NCBI GenBank assembly: GCA_019009955.1
Contig: CM032229.1
Coordinates: forward strand, 195,827,501 to 195,891,500
DNA from: Riptortus pedestris
Lineage: Eukaryota; Arthropoda; Insecta; Hemiptera; Alydidae
Direction of reading: 5' to 3'
DNA length: 64,000 bases
A program made the translations under genes and the position numbers. Under the pieces are notes generated by a model. That model worked only from the letters and a program-made list of their open reading frames with translations. It ran no database searches and was not told the DNA's origin. The first letter of the stretch is position 1. Each line of letters opens with the position of its first letter. This document shows, piece by piece, positions 21,341 through 32,989 of this stretch.

Positions 21341-23375
21341 TCCAGACACTGTTCTCATTGTGCTAGGAAGGTGTCATTTTGCTCTAGACACTGTTCTCAT
21401 TGTGCTAGGAAGGTGTCATTTTGCTATATACACTGTTCTCATTGTGCTAGGAAGGTGTCATTTTGCTATATACACTGTTCTCATTGTGCTAGGAAGGTGT
21501 CATTTTGCTCTAGACACTGTTCTCATTGTCCTAGGAAGGTGTCATTTTGCTCTAGACACTGTTCTCATTGTGCTAGGAAGGTGTCATTTTGCTCTAGACA
21601 CTGTTCTCATTGTGCTAGGAAGGTGTCATTTTGCTATATACACTGTTCTCATTGTGCTAGGAAGGTGTCATTTTGCTATATACACTGTTCTCATTGTCCT
21701 AGGAAGGTGTCATTTTGCTACGGACACTGTTCTCATTGTGCTAGGAAGGTGTCATTTTGCTATATACACTGTTCTCATTGTGCTAGGAAGGTGTCATTTT
21801 GCTATATACACTGTTCTCATTGTCCTAGGAAGGTGTCATTTTGCTATATACACTGTTCTCATTGTGCTAGGAAGGTGTCATTTTGCTATATACACTGTTC
21901 TCATTGTGCTAGGAAGGTGTCATTTTGCTACAGACACTGTTCTCATTGTCCTAGGAAGGTGTCATTTTGCTATATACACTGTTCTCATTGTGCTAGGAAG
22001 GTGTCATTTTGCTACGGACACTGTTCTCATTGTGCTAGGAAGGTGTCATTTTGCTATATACACTGTTCTCATTGTGCTAGGAAGGTGTCATTTTGCTACA
22101 GACACTGTTCTCATTGTCCTAGGAAGGTGTCATTTTGCTACGGACACTGTTCTCATTGTGCTAGGAAGGTGTCATTTTGCTCTAGACACTGTTCTCATTG
22201 TCCTAGGAAGGTGTCATTTTGCTACGGACACTGTTCTCATTGTCCTAGGAAGGTGTCATTTTGCTACGGACACTGTTCTCATTGTGCTAGGAAGGTGTCA
22301 TTTTGCTCTAGACACTTTTCTCATTGTCCTAGGAAGATGTCATTTTGCTCCAGACACTGTTATCATTATGCTAGAAAGGTGTCATTTTGTTCCAGACACT
22401 GTTCTCATTGTGGTAGGAAGGTGTCATTTTGCCCTAGACACTGTTCTCATTGTCCTAGGAAGGTGCCATTTTGCTCTAGACACTGTTCTCATTTTGCTAG
22501 GAAGGTGTCATTTTGCTACGGAAACTGTTCTCATTGTGCTAGGAAGGTGTCATTTTGCTTCAGACACTGTTATCATTGTGCTAGGAAGGTGTCATTTTGC
22601 TATAGACACTGTTCTCATTGTGCTAGGAAGGTGTCATTTTGCTACAGACACTGTTCTCATTGTGCTAGGAAGGTGTCATTTTGCTACGGACACTGTTCTC
22701 ATTGTGCTAGGAAGGTGTCATTTTGCTCTAGACACTGTTCTCATTGTCCTAGGAAGGTGTCATTTTGCTATATACACTGTTCTCATTGTGCTAGGAAGGT
22801 GTCATTTTGCTACAGACACTGTTCTCATTGTGCTAGGAAGGTGTCATTTTGCTCTAGACACTGTTCTCATTGTCCTAGGAAGGTGTCATTTTGCTACGGA
22901 CACTGTACTCATTGTGCTAGGAAGGTGTCATTTTGTTCCAGACACTGTTCTCATTGTGGTAGGAAGGTGTCATTTTGCTCTAGACACTGTTCGCATTGTG
23001 CTAGGAAAGTGTCGTTTTGTTCCAGACACGGTTATCAATATGCTAGGAAGGTGTCATTTTGCTCTAGACACTGGTCTCATTGTGCTAGGAAGGTGTCATT
23101 TTGCTCTAGACACTGTTCTCATTGTCCTAGGAAGGTGTCATTTTGCTACGGACACTGTTCTCATTGTGCTAGGAAGGTGTCATTTTGCTACGGACACTGT
23201 TCTCATTGTGCTAGGAAGGTGTCATTTTGCTCTAGACACTGTTCTTATTGTGCTAGGAAGGTGTCATTTTGCTATATACACAGTTCTCATTGTGCTAAGA
23301 AGGTGTCATTTTGCTCCACACACTGTTATCATTACGCTAGGAAAGTGTCATTTTGCTCCAGACACTGTTATCATT
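21341..23375. repeat. 42-bp minisatellite, about 48 copies
   Basis: Unit TTCTCATTGTGCTAGGAAGG followed by TGTCATTTTGCT, a four- to six-base variable patch (CTAGA, ATATA, ACGGA, ACAGA) and CACTG. The variable patch and G/C in TGTGCTAGG versus TGTCCTAGG give several variants in mixed order, with more divergent copies from 22310 to 23050 and at the right end. Two plus frames are open for 720 and 678 codons (one is Cys/His rich, HCSHCARKVSFC). Two open frames at once is expected of a 14-codon unit lacking stops, so I do not call a zinc-binding protein. Confidence 0.95.
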
Positions 23376-24929
23376 ATGGTATGGTTAGCCAGTTAGCCTT
23401 CTCCTACTGTTGTTCTAGGCGTGTTATAGAACCGATATGGTTAGGCAGTTAGCCTTCTCCTGCTGTTGTTCTAGGCGTGTTATAGAACCGATATGGTTAG
23501 GCAGTTAGCCTTCTCCTGCTGTTGTTCTAGGCGTGTTATAGAACCGATATGGTTAGGCAGTTAGCCTTCTCCTGCTGTTGTTCTAGGCGTGTTATAGAAC
23601 CGATATGGTTAGGCAGTTAGCCTTCTCCTGCTGTTGTTCTAGGCGTGTTATAGAACCGATATGGTTAGGCAGTTAGCCTTCTCCTGCTGTTGTTCTAGGC
23701 GTGTTATAGAACCGATATGGTTAGGCAGTTAGCCTTCTCCTGCTGTTGTTCTAGGCGTGTTATAGAACCGATATGGTTAGGCAGTTAGCCTTCTCCTGCT
23801 GTTGTTCTAGGCGTGTTATAGAACCGATATGGTTAGGCAGTTAGCCTTCTCCTGCTGTTGTTCTAGGCGTGTTATAGAACCGATATGGTTAGGCAGTTAG
23901 CCTTCTCCTGCTGTTGTTCTAGGCGTGTTATAGAACCGATATGGTTAGGCAGTTAGCCTTCTCCTGCTGTTGTTCTAGGCGTGTTATAGAACCGATATGG
24001 TTAGGCAGTTAGCCTTCTCCTGCTGTTGTTCTAGGCGTGTTATAGAACCGATATGGTTAGGCAGTTAGCCTTCTCCTGCTGTTGTTCTAGGCGTGTTATA
24101 GAACCGATATGGTTAGGCAGTTAGCCTTCTCCTGCTGTTGTTCTAGGCGTGTTATAGAACCGATATGGTTAGGCAGTTAGCCTTCTCCTGCTGTTGTTCT
24201 AGGCGTGTTATAGAACCGATATGGTTAGGCAGTTAGCCTTCTCCTGCTGTTGTTCTAGGCGTGTTATAGAACCGATATGGTTAGGCAGTTAGCCTTCTCC
24301 TGCTGTTGTTCTAGGCGTGTTATAGAACCGATATGGTTAGGCAGTTAGCCTTCTCCTGCTGTTGTTCTAGGCGTGTTATAGAACCGATATGGTTAGGCAG
24401 TTAGCCTTCTCCTGCTGTTGTTCTAGGCGTGTTATAGAACCGATATGGTTAGGCAGTTAGCCTTCTCCTGCTGTTGTTCTAGGCGTGTTATAGAACCGAT
24501 ATGGTTAGGCAGTTAGCCTTCTCCTGCTGTTGTTCTAGGCGTGTTATAGAACCGATATGGTTAGGCAGTTAGCCTTCTCCTGCTGTTGTTCTAGGCGTGT
24601 TATAGAACCGATATGGTTAGGCAGTTAGCCTTCTCCTGCTGTTGTTCTAGGCGTGTTATAGAACCGATATGGTTAGGCAGTTAGCCTTCTCCTGCTGTTG
24701 TTCTAGGCGTGTTATAGAACCGATATGGTTAGGCAGTTAGCCTTCTCCTGCTGTTGTTCTAGGCGTGTTATAGAACCGATATGGTCAGGCAGTTAGCCTT
24801 CTCCTACTGTTGTTCTAGGCGTGTTATAGAACCGATATGGTTAGGCAGTTAGCCTTCTCCTACTGTTGTTCTAGGCGTGTTATAGAACCGATATGGTTAG
24901 GCAGTTAGCCTTCTCCTGCTGTTGTTCTA
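23376..24929. repeat. 56-bp minisatellite, about 27 copies
   Basis: Nearly perfect units beginning GGTTAGGCAGTTAGCCTTCT. It abuts the 42-bp array with no spacer. The first copy and copies near the right end carry CCTACTG where interior copies have CCTGCTG, and one has GGTCAGG, so the interior is more homogeneous than the edges. The unit is not a multiple of three. Confidence 0.96.
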
Positions 24930-24930
24930 C

Positions 24931-25428
24931 CCAACCGAACTAAACCAAACTCGGTATGTGAATTAGTACTAACGCCTTCCTTATAATAAGCCATACTAAC
25001 ATTTCTAGGGACGGGCAGGAGTGGGGGTTATAAGGAAGGCCTGAAATTAATAATAGTGATTTCCTATTGGGGTTTCACCAAATATGCACATAAAAAAAGT
25101 TGTTTATTTTGTTATTTAGAGAAATTTCCTCAACACTTCATATCAATATGAACTACCTCACCTTAAAAAATTAATTCAAATGTATGTCAATATTTTCTCC
25201 TTAATAATTCAAATCTATGCATAATACACAGGAAACGGGAAATATGACAATATGCAGGACAGTGAAGTCTTACATAAAAAATTAATTTCATTATTAACAG
25301 AAACGACGGGTGTTACCCGTAAACACTGGGACGGGTAAATGTCGTGAAAAGTAAAGCCTTGCCAAAAATATATCATCACTATTCAGCCTCAACTGAATTC
25401 CCGAGCGAAGCCGGGTATCTGAGCTAGT
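24931..25428 (+). mobile_element. Helitron-like family A, copy 3, with 3' hairpin end
   Basis: Begins within family A (CCAACCGAACTAAACC, CGGTATGTGAATTAG, TTTCTAGGGACGGGCAGG, GTTGTTTATTTTGTTATTTA). It ends with a short GC-rich hairpin at 25400-25415 (CCCG..CGGG around GCGAAGC), nine bases, then CTAG at 25424-25427 followed by T. Hairpin plus CTRR-T is the diagnostic 3' end of Helitrons. No Rep/helicase is present, so it is non-autonomous. Confidence 0.7.
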
Positions 25429-25429
25429 G

Positions 25430-25640
25430 TTATATACATGTATTCTCTATCTTGAATATTAACCGAGATATTTGCATTTTTCTGTTTTCAACTTCTGAGA
25501 TGAGATCGGCCAACTTCGGGTCTAGTCATGAGTTTCCGTCAAGAGCTAGTTCGGGCTGTTCCCGTAACTGTTTGACTCTCTATTTTGAAATTTCTGTATT
25601 GTAAAACTTCACGTGGGAAATCTGCTTAGTTTACGCAGCC
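25430..25640 (-). repeat. Dispersed repeat family B, reverse copy
   Basis: Contains the reverse complement of the CGGTTAATATTCAAGATAG block (near 25445) and, at its right, CACGTGGGAAATCTGCTTAG, matching in reverse the segment at 4275-4300. It lies immediately after the Helitron-like end. Confidence 0.55.
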
Positions 25641-26747
25641 CCTTTTAGTATATAGATTCGTGTAGATGTCAACATTCATTTGAGATGGAAATATGATTTT
25701 ATTAGCCTCAGTTTTTCCAAAAATGTAATGCCATATACATACATATTGTATGATTATGAATTATATTAAATATATCATGTAGCTATTTTATGAGTTTGGC
25801 TATGATATTTAATTGCATATTTATAAATTGTTTTAAATTGCTGTTTCATTCTTTGAATGTATTATTATTCTCAGAAGTATAAATTTTGAATAGAGGAATA
25901 TTCCTTGGGGAGCTGTGTTCAATGGAAAGATATCGGATAAAGATGAAATCCCTTCCCATCTTCAGAGGTTTTCCTGTCGACATCATATTGCTGACTAAAG
26001 CTTTGTATCATATATCTTTTTATCTCTTCCCATTTTCGGATGCTATAGGTTTTTCTTAGTACAAAATGGTTACAGTAACGGCATTTATTTATCCAAGATA
26101 TTTGAACATTTTTTATTCAAATATAGTTCGAAAGAAGGACATTTTTCACTTCTTTCAAAACGCAGAAAAAACAGCAATTTGTGATAGATTCAAATTTTGA
26201 TCTCATATCTATCTTTAATTTAATTCAATGCCACTGGTAAAATGCATATGATATTATTCGCTATATACAGGTCCATCCTAAGGCATTAAGGAATTATAGT
26301 TGAGAAATAAGAATCGTTCCAACTTGGAGTTATTTTGGGAAAAAATATATTATTCGAGTCAACAACACAAAACAAAAATAAAGATAACAGAATGGCAAAG
26401 CATGCTCTATTCAAGTACATTTACAACAGAACAATCATGATACATAAATAAATAAGGTCCTAAGATAATATACAATAAATTACATGACTTTTCTATCTTA
26501 TGTGTAAGGGAGTAAAGGAAACCCCCATTGAGCAAAGGAGACTTACAATCCACATGTCGCTACAAGATTGATTCAGCTGAAAACGTCACCAATCCTTTAC
26601 ATCCATTCACTAATAAACAACAATTCATATCTTGGACAACTTTCCTTGGAGCTTCGTTTTCTATTTTCTAAAACCATTATCTTTCAATATACAATGATAT
26701 CATGGTTCTTGTAAACTACATTTGTTAGGAATGTATATCCCGTCATG
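25641..26747. other. AT-rich flank downstream of the His-rich gene
   Basis: No frame or repeat recognised. It should include the 3' UTR of the minus-strand gene ending at 26748. Minus-strand AATAAA occurs at about 26085-26090 and ATTAAA near 26215, but neither is close enough to assign with confidence. Confidence 0.4.
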
Positions 26748-28758
26748 TTAGTCGGACTCGTCTCTTGTCTTGAGAATTGAGTTTGATCCTTTTGCAGTGA
26801 CGTCATCTTCTATCTTCTTCTTGGAAGGAGCAGGTTCTATGGCGATCGAGAGGGAAGTGTATGCTTTTTTGATGGCACCATGAGCTTCATCATCGCCATG
26901 CAAGTGGCCATGGCCTAGACTGCCACCATGGTGTGCCGAGTGGCCGACACCCCCACCATGGGAATGACCATGACCTACACCACCACCGTGTGAGTGACCA
27001 TGTCCTACACCGCCACCATGAGAGTGACCATGACCAACAGAACCACCGTGAGAATGACCATGGCCTACGCTGCCCCCATGTGAATGACCGTGCCCAATAC
27101 TGCCTCCATGGGAGTGACCATGTCCTACACTGCCTCCATGTGAGTGTCCATGCCCTACGTTTCCACCATGAGAGTGTCCATGTCCTACATTTCCGCCATG
27201 AGAATGACCATGACCGATTGAACCACCATGTGAATGGCCATGTCCTACATTTCCGCCGTGAGAATGCCCATGACCAATACTGCCCCCATGAGAGTGGCCA
27301 TGCCCTAAGTTTCCGCCATGAGAATGCCCGTGTCCTATTGAACCACCATGGGAATGACCATGGCCTAGAGATCCTCCGTGAGAATGTCCATGGCCAATAT
27401 TGCCACCATGAGAATGCCCGTGACCGACTGAACCACCATGAGAATGTCCGTGGCCAATCGAACCTCCGTGAGAATGTCCATGACCGACACTGCCTCCGTG
27501 AGAGTGACCATGGCCAATGTTTCCACCATGCGAATGACCATGTCCTACATTGCCACCGTGTGAATGACCATGGCCAATACTTCCTCCGTGAGAATGGCCG
27601 TGTCCAACGCTTCCGCCATGAGAGTGACCATGCCCGATGTTGCCACCATGTGAATGACCATGTCCAACAGATCCTCCGTGGGAGTGTCCATGCCCAATCG
27701 ATCCTCCATGCGAATGCCCATGCCCAACAGAACCCCCATGAGAATGGCCATGTCCAATATTTCCACCATGAGAATGTCCGTGTCCAACACTACCACCATG
27801 AGAGTGCCCATGTCCAATGTTTCCACCATGTGAGTGACCATGTCCGATTGACCCACCGTGTGAATGTCCGTGTCCGAGATTTCCACCATGTGAATGGCCA
27901 TGCCCAACGGAGCCTCCATGAGAATGCCCATGACCTAAAGATCCTCCATGTGAGTGTCCATGACCAATGTTGCCACCATGTGAGTGTCCATGTCCAATGT
28001 TGCCACCGTGTGAGTGACCATGTCCTATATTGCCGCCATGTTGATGACCGTGACCTACACTACCACCATGGGAGTGGCCATGACCAATGTTGCCTCCATG
28101 GGAGTGGCCATGGCCCACACTACCTCCGTGTTGATGACCATGCCCTATGCTGCCTCCATGTTGATGACCATGGCCTACGCTTCCTCCATGGGAATGGCCA
28201 TGACCGATGCTCCCTCCGTGACTGTGTGAGTTGCCGATCTCGCCAGCGTGTTTGTGACCATGCCCAAGGCTGCCATCGTGTTTGTGAACATGGTCAACTT
28301 TGCCGGAGTGGTAGTGCACGTGTTTGATGGTGTCGTCTACCAAGGAATCTGGTATTTTGTTAAGCCTGGAAATGGAGATGAAAAACAAACAAACATCAAT
28401 TCCTTTGTGAGAAATGTAATTCCATTAATATTTATTATTATAGAGGAAATATTTTCTGAGCCTCCAATTTGTTATATTCGACACATTGTGGCATTCGAAT
28501 TCAAACATATCCATGATATATTATGAATATGGAATGCCATTGAATACAACGATAAGGAGGTTCATTATTTTTTTAATGTGCTACTTAAGATTATTAAAGT
28601 GGAGTCGAGTATTGTTTAGTGATAACAATGACTGTGTACCTCAGATATGTCGGTTCTGCTTTGAGGTCGTTGGGACTGGATTGTTCTGCTTTCAGATCTT
28701 GCTGGCTTCTGACTGCCCTGACAAGCAGAAAGACTGCAACATATACTCCACCATTCAT
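26748..28758 (-). CDS. Secreted histidine-rich decapeptide-repeat protein, two coding exons
   Basis: Model: exon 28640-28758, intron 28366-28639 (GT-AG, acceptor CATCTCCATTTCCAG), exon 26748-28365, giving about 578 residues. The apparent single-exon start at 28388 is a TTG inside the intron, whereas splicing joins AG|G in phase to a 39-codon exon opening with MNGGVYVAVFLLVRAVRSQ, a plausible signal peptide. Residues about 71-530 are some 46 decapeptides HGHSHGG(S/N/G)(V/I/L)G; a few have Q for S. The C-terminus of about 48 residues is Lys/Glu-rich. Histidine density suggests metal binding outside the cell or in the secretory pathway (inference). An AG acceptor nine bases before the ATG suggests an upstream 5' UTR exon. 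Silent positions vary between units, unlike neighbouring arrays. I recognise no named family. Confidence 0.75.
26895..28274 (-). repeat. Coding 30-bp repeat array of the His-rich gene
   Basis: About 46 units of ten codons. Gly, His and Ser codons differ freely from unit to unit (for example GGN third bases and CAT/CAC) while HGHSHGG is almost invariant. Opposite-strand and shifted frames also stay open but give no comparable conservation. Confidence 0.85.
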
Positions 28759-29021
28759 CACAGTCACCTGAAATAAAAACAACACTTACTCTCAATAAAC
28801 AACACTAAGGTTAAGGATTAGTTATACTCCTATTTCTGACACGACTGCTCGACAAGTGTCGGCCATGTCTGTTGTATTAGCAGAGCTTTGTAATTGCTGA
28901 ACTTGACCGAGCTAGCTCGTTAACCAGAATCGGACGAATGCCTCCAACTAATCCAACCTTCGACCACAGGCAGTTGGAGGATTATGTCTGTTGAATATCG
29001 ATTTAATCAGTGGCCAGTTTG

Positions 29022-29430
29022 AATGTAATGTCAATGCCGGTTGTACAGTGTGGGTGCGAGTAGGTCGTAGGTGACGTGGCGGAAGTGCATCAGGAGAATG
29101 CAGTTGGTTATCGGCCACTGATGCAATGACCTCAGCTGGCAAGCAGGACCAATTTCCCGCCAAGAATGTAATGTCAATGCCGGTTGTGCAGTGTGGATGA
29201 GACTGGGTCCCGGATGGCGGAAGTGCATCAGGAGAATGCAGTTGGTTATCGGCCTCTGATGCAATGCCCTCAGCTGGCAAGCAGGACCAATTTCCCGCCA
29301 AGAATGTAATGTCAATGCCGGTTGTGCAGTGTGGATGAGACTGGGTCCCGGATGGCGGAAGTGCATCAGGAGAATGCAGTTGGTTATCGGCCTCTGATGC
29401 AATGCCCTCAGCAGGACCAATTTCCCGCCA
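29022..29430. repeat. About 138-bp tandem repeat, 3 copies
   Basis: Units start GAATGTAATGTCAATGCCGG at 29022, 29164 and 29302. The first copy is more diverged and 4 bp longer; the last lacks part of its end (GCTGGCAAGCA). Minus frames of 141 and 183 codons through it are repeat artefacts. It lies about 260 bp upstream of the first seen exon of the His-rich gene. Confidence 0.9.
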
Positions 29431-30226
29431 TTTCCATCTGTTTGTTTTTCTTGCAACAGTTACAGCTGTCCATCTCATTACTACAGTATCGCCTACCATT
29501 CATTGTATTGTTAGACTTTAGCCACGCTTCTTTTCTCCTCAACTCTAAAAAGGATTTCATCCTCTTAGCTCAGACGTTACGTCTCCCATTCCTAATTTGC
29601 TATAACTCAAAAATGAAAGGACTATTAAGAAAAGTTTCTACCGAATCTAATTAAAAATTACTCTAGTATTAAAGGAATACGGAATAATGAACCACTAAAC
29701 GTGATGAATTAACCTCATTTCTTTCCTATAATTAACAATTTCTGGCATCAATGTTCATTTTAAATTTACTTTTTCTAAGGAGGATACACGGTTGATGAAA
29801 ACCAGCTGATTTGACCTGCACAACAAATGACACTGATCTTCCCTAATCAACTCATATTCTCTTTTCCTATGGCAAATCCGATGAGAGGTGGGGGGGGGGT
29901 GAGACTTACTCCAAAGAAACATGAGATGCATACAACATCAATTCAATAAGAGTATAACAAGATTGATTAATATTTTGTATAACTATTTACGATCCGACAA
30001 ATAAAAATGGAGATATATTGTATTTTCTAATGTTGCCACTTTAAGCCGTCAATATTCATAGGCCCAGATATCATATTTAGTATTGAATAATGGTGATAAA
30101 TATCGAGTATAGTATAGATGACGGCTTCTAATCAACGGGACAATTGAAATTTTAAAAATTGTTGGCGGCCCGCACAGAAAGTAACACTTATTAATAATTT
30201 ACATAACTTCATTTATAATATAAAGA
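29431..30226. other. AT-rich spacer
   Basis: No gene recognised. A short poly-G tract occurs near 29890. Confidence 0.5.
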
Positions 30227-31290
30227 TTACATATACAAATTTTGAATGCAAAATAAAAACAAACAATAAAGGAACAGAAAAAAGAATTTACTTGAAATTT
30301 TAATGAAACATTTGGCACTGTTTTTTTTTCGATACAAGCTGATAAATATGATCGACAATTGATGAGGTAGGCTTTCTAATGGTGCATCAATCATTCTTGA
30401 TATGTGCTCATTTTGGAGTAATTTCATGCTCGAAAATAATTGTTGGAACATACCTACTTCTGACACAGAGGCATCATTGTCTTTGCATTTTTCGTCAAAA
30501 GCGGAAATTTCTCAGGGTTTAAAATTTCGATGTTAAATGAGAAAAATATTTTTTTTTAAATCGATATTATTCTGTATGCCAATGAGTTCCATTTGAGAGT
30601 CTTCGGGAACTGTATCCACATCGATTTAATTGGCAAGGAAACATTTTCTTGGAAACCACTCTCTTCTCAGCTCTAAACATTTCGAATCGTCATTTAAATA
30701 CGTTGATTAAAATGTCTATATATTGTCCGTATTTTTAAGAAGTAGTATCGTTTTCTTTTTCTAAATGTGGAATGTGAGGTATATTAGTCTGTAAAAGGTG
30801 CTGTTTCGACAATTTTAATTTCCCCTCAAAGCCCTGAATTTTACACAATTAACAAATACAAATTGTGAATAAACTGTCCTTTGCCTTGAAGCTCCACATT
30901 AAGATCATTGAGATGCAGAGTCAAGTCGATAAGAAACCCAAAATCGCACATCCATTCTTTATTAGCAAAATGAGGAAAGGCATATCCTCTCATAACCAGA
31001 AACAATTGTATTTCGCTATTTAAATTGTATACTCTTTATAGCATTGCACCTCTACTAAGCCAACGTACTTCGGTATTGAAAACCACGTCGCCATATTCAG
31101 TTTGTAAATCTTTCTGAATTCTTTAGATTCACGGTGACAACGCGCGAGGCTTTATAAAATTGATTAGTTTAATTATTGGTTCTGTGACATTTGGCAAACT
31201 CAATCTTTTCGCACACAAATTTTCCTTGTGAATTAAGCAGTGATTAACGAATATTTCCCTTCCTGTGACATTAATGTCTTTAAAATAGTC
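30227..31290 (-). pseudogene. hAT-superfamily transposase relic (GTF2IRD2/ZBED-like)
   Basis: Broken minus frames give, in order, HCLIHKENLCAKRLSLPNV, PIIKLINFIKPRAL, GDVVFNTEVRWLSRG, YNLNSEIQLFLVM, WMCDFGFLIDLTLHLNDLN, VELQGKGQFIHNLY, and finally FQQLFSSMKLLQNEHISRM and IDAPLESL. This is the block order of the hAT-derived transposases annotated in animals as GTF2IRD2-like or ZBED-like proteins; the last block is the C-terminal dimerisation region. Many frameshifts and stops show it is dead. The N-terminal zinc finger is not seen, and the right side is cut off by the 106-bp array. Confidence 0.82.
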
Positions 31291-31337
31291 TTCCCGATAC
31301 TCCTACCTCCATGCTTTACATTGTTCGTGGAATTGTC

Positions 31338-31672
31338 GCCTGGAGCAGGCTACTACCTGCAAGAATGGTAGCAGATGTGTTCCCAAGCATGCTATGTGAA
31401 GCAGGTTGCTAATCAGGAGGAATGGTTGCAGATATCTTTGCAAGCCTGGAGCAGGCTACTACCTGTAAGAATGGTAGCAGATGTGATCCCAAGCATGCTA
31501 TGTGGAGCAGGTTGCTAATCAGGAGGAATGGTTGCAGATATCTTTGCAAGCCTGGAGCAGGCTACTACCTGCAAGAATGGTAGCAGATGTGTTCCCAAGC
31601 ATGCTATGTGGAGCAGGTTGCTAATCAGGAGGAATGGTTGCAGATATCTTTGCAAGCCTGGAGCAGGCTACT
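31338..31672. repeat. 106-bp tandem repeat, about 3 copies
   Basis: Units begin CCTGGAGCAGGCTACTACC at about 31339, 31445 and 31551 and end with a partial fourth. Inside each unit, GGAGCAGG..AATGGTAGCAGAT and GGAGCAGG..AATGGTTGCAGAT suggest an older half-unit duplication. It abuts the hAT relic. Confidence 0.93.
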
Positions 31673-32985
31673 AGCTTACTGCAATGCTGTATGGTTGAAA
31701 CTTTCCTTTATCACAATAAGGGACTACAAACCACTCTTTAGAAATGGTATAAAACTGTATTTTCTGATGCTGTATGATGGTGAGGGATTGATGAATGGAA
31801 ATGGTTTTGAATAGAGTAGAGTTGAATGGGCCATTAGATAGTTGATGTCTTGATAATAAGGTGTATATTGAATACTGCTGTAGTGAGAAGTCTTTGTGCT
31901 ACACGCAGCAAGGGGGTGACGCACGTAACACCTTTAGCAGTGCAGTGCATTAGCAGTGGTGCTAAGTGGTTTCCTACGCCTTCTAAATAGATTTTCCTCT
32001 CAGCTACGTGAGCAGAAAGCACAAAGGGGAATCAATATTTGCAAGTTAGAAGCCAGTGTGTGTGTGGTCGCTGCAGCTCAACGCCCTACTTCTCATTCTC
32101 TGCTCATCTTATTAGCCCCCCCCCACTCTCATCATTCAGGACATTTATATAATAAATAATTTTATTGAATAAATAATTATTCTGCACTTTGACAATATAT
32201 TCTCGACTTTGCGTGCAATTAATTGACAGAGATTGATTTAAGTAATTGTTTAACTAACTAAACAATAATGCAAAACTACTTATGATGTTTCATTTTAACA
32301 AATTCCCCGTTGACTTAAGCATTTTAAAACCTGAACATTTAAGGAAAGTTTTGTGGGCTCTTAAAATGTGATATAATATAAAATATTCCTCTAGCTAGAA
32401 ATTCTATAATGAATGGCATTTTGAAACGAATATATCGACTTTCTACATTTGTGATAGTTATTTGAAGTTGTAACCGCCAATAATGGCTGACGAGTCTACA
32501 CTCACTAAATGCAAGCTAATGATTTCCCTCGCCAAGTTTAACAATGATGAATCTCGTAACACTTAACACCGCCGTCAATATAAAATCAGTAAATACAAAT
32601 TATAATGAGAAATGATTCAGTCAAATTGAATAAGCTCCCAACGTAAAGCGACTGAACTGAAACCGATCTCAATGACGACAATGTGCCCAGCCAACCTCTC
32701 AGAGTTGAATAGATAGATTGAAACATTCTACACCGAAAAGGAAACAATTACTCATATACATCAGAAAATAACGCATTCATTTTATTGAAAACTATTTACT
32801 ATATCTATTACTGTAATTTATAATGAATCAGAATAATTTTTATCTCAACCGCTTAAATTTTAGTACTGCAAGAACTAAAGGCGGGTGGGGGAGGGGACGA
32901 TAAACCGAATGTGTTTGCATGTAGCTCGTATAATAAAGGCCTCATCAAAACAACATTTGGTATTTGAGCTTGGAATAAAGTGGTG
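31673..32985. other. Spacer without recognised gene
   Basis: Short frames of 60-75 codons only. A C-run (near 32117) and AT-rich sequence. Nothing supported. Confidence 0.45.
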
Positions 32986-32989
32986 GTGG

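Noticed and set aside
21290..23452. 720-codon Cys/His-rich frame resembling a zinc-finger protein
   Set aside because: It is the 14-codon translation of a 42-bp minisatellite; an adjacent frame is open as well, spacing of Cys and His matches no zinc-finger class, and no start or splice context is seen.
26933..28327. 464-codon plus-strand frame opposite the His-rich gene
   Set aside because: Mirror reading of the decapeptide array; lacks splice logic, signal peptide and codon-position conservation.
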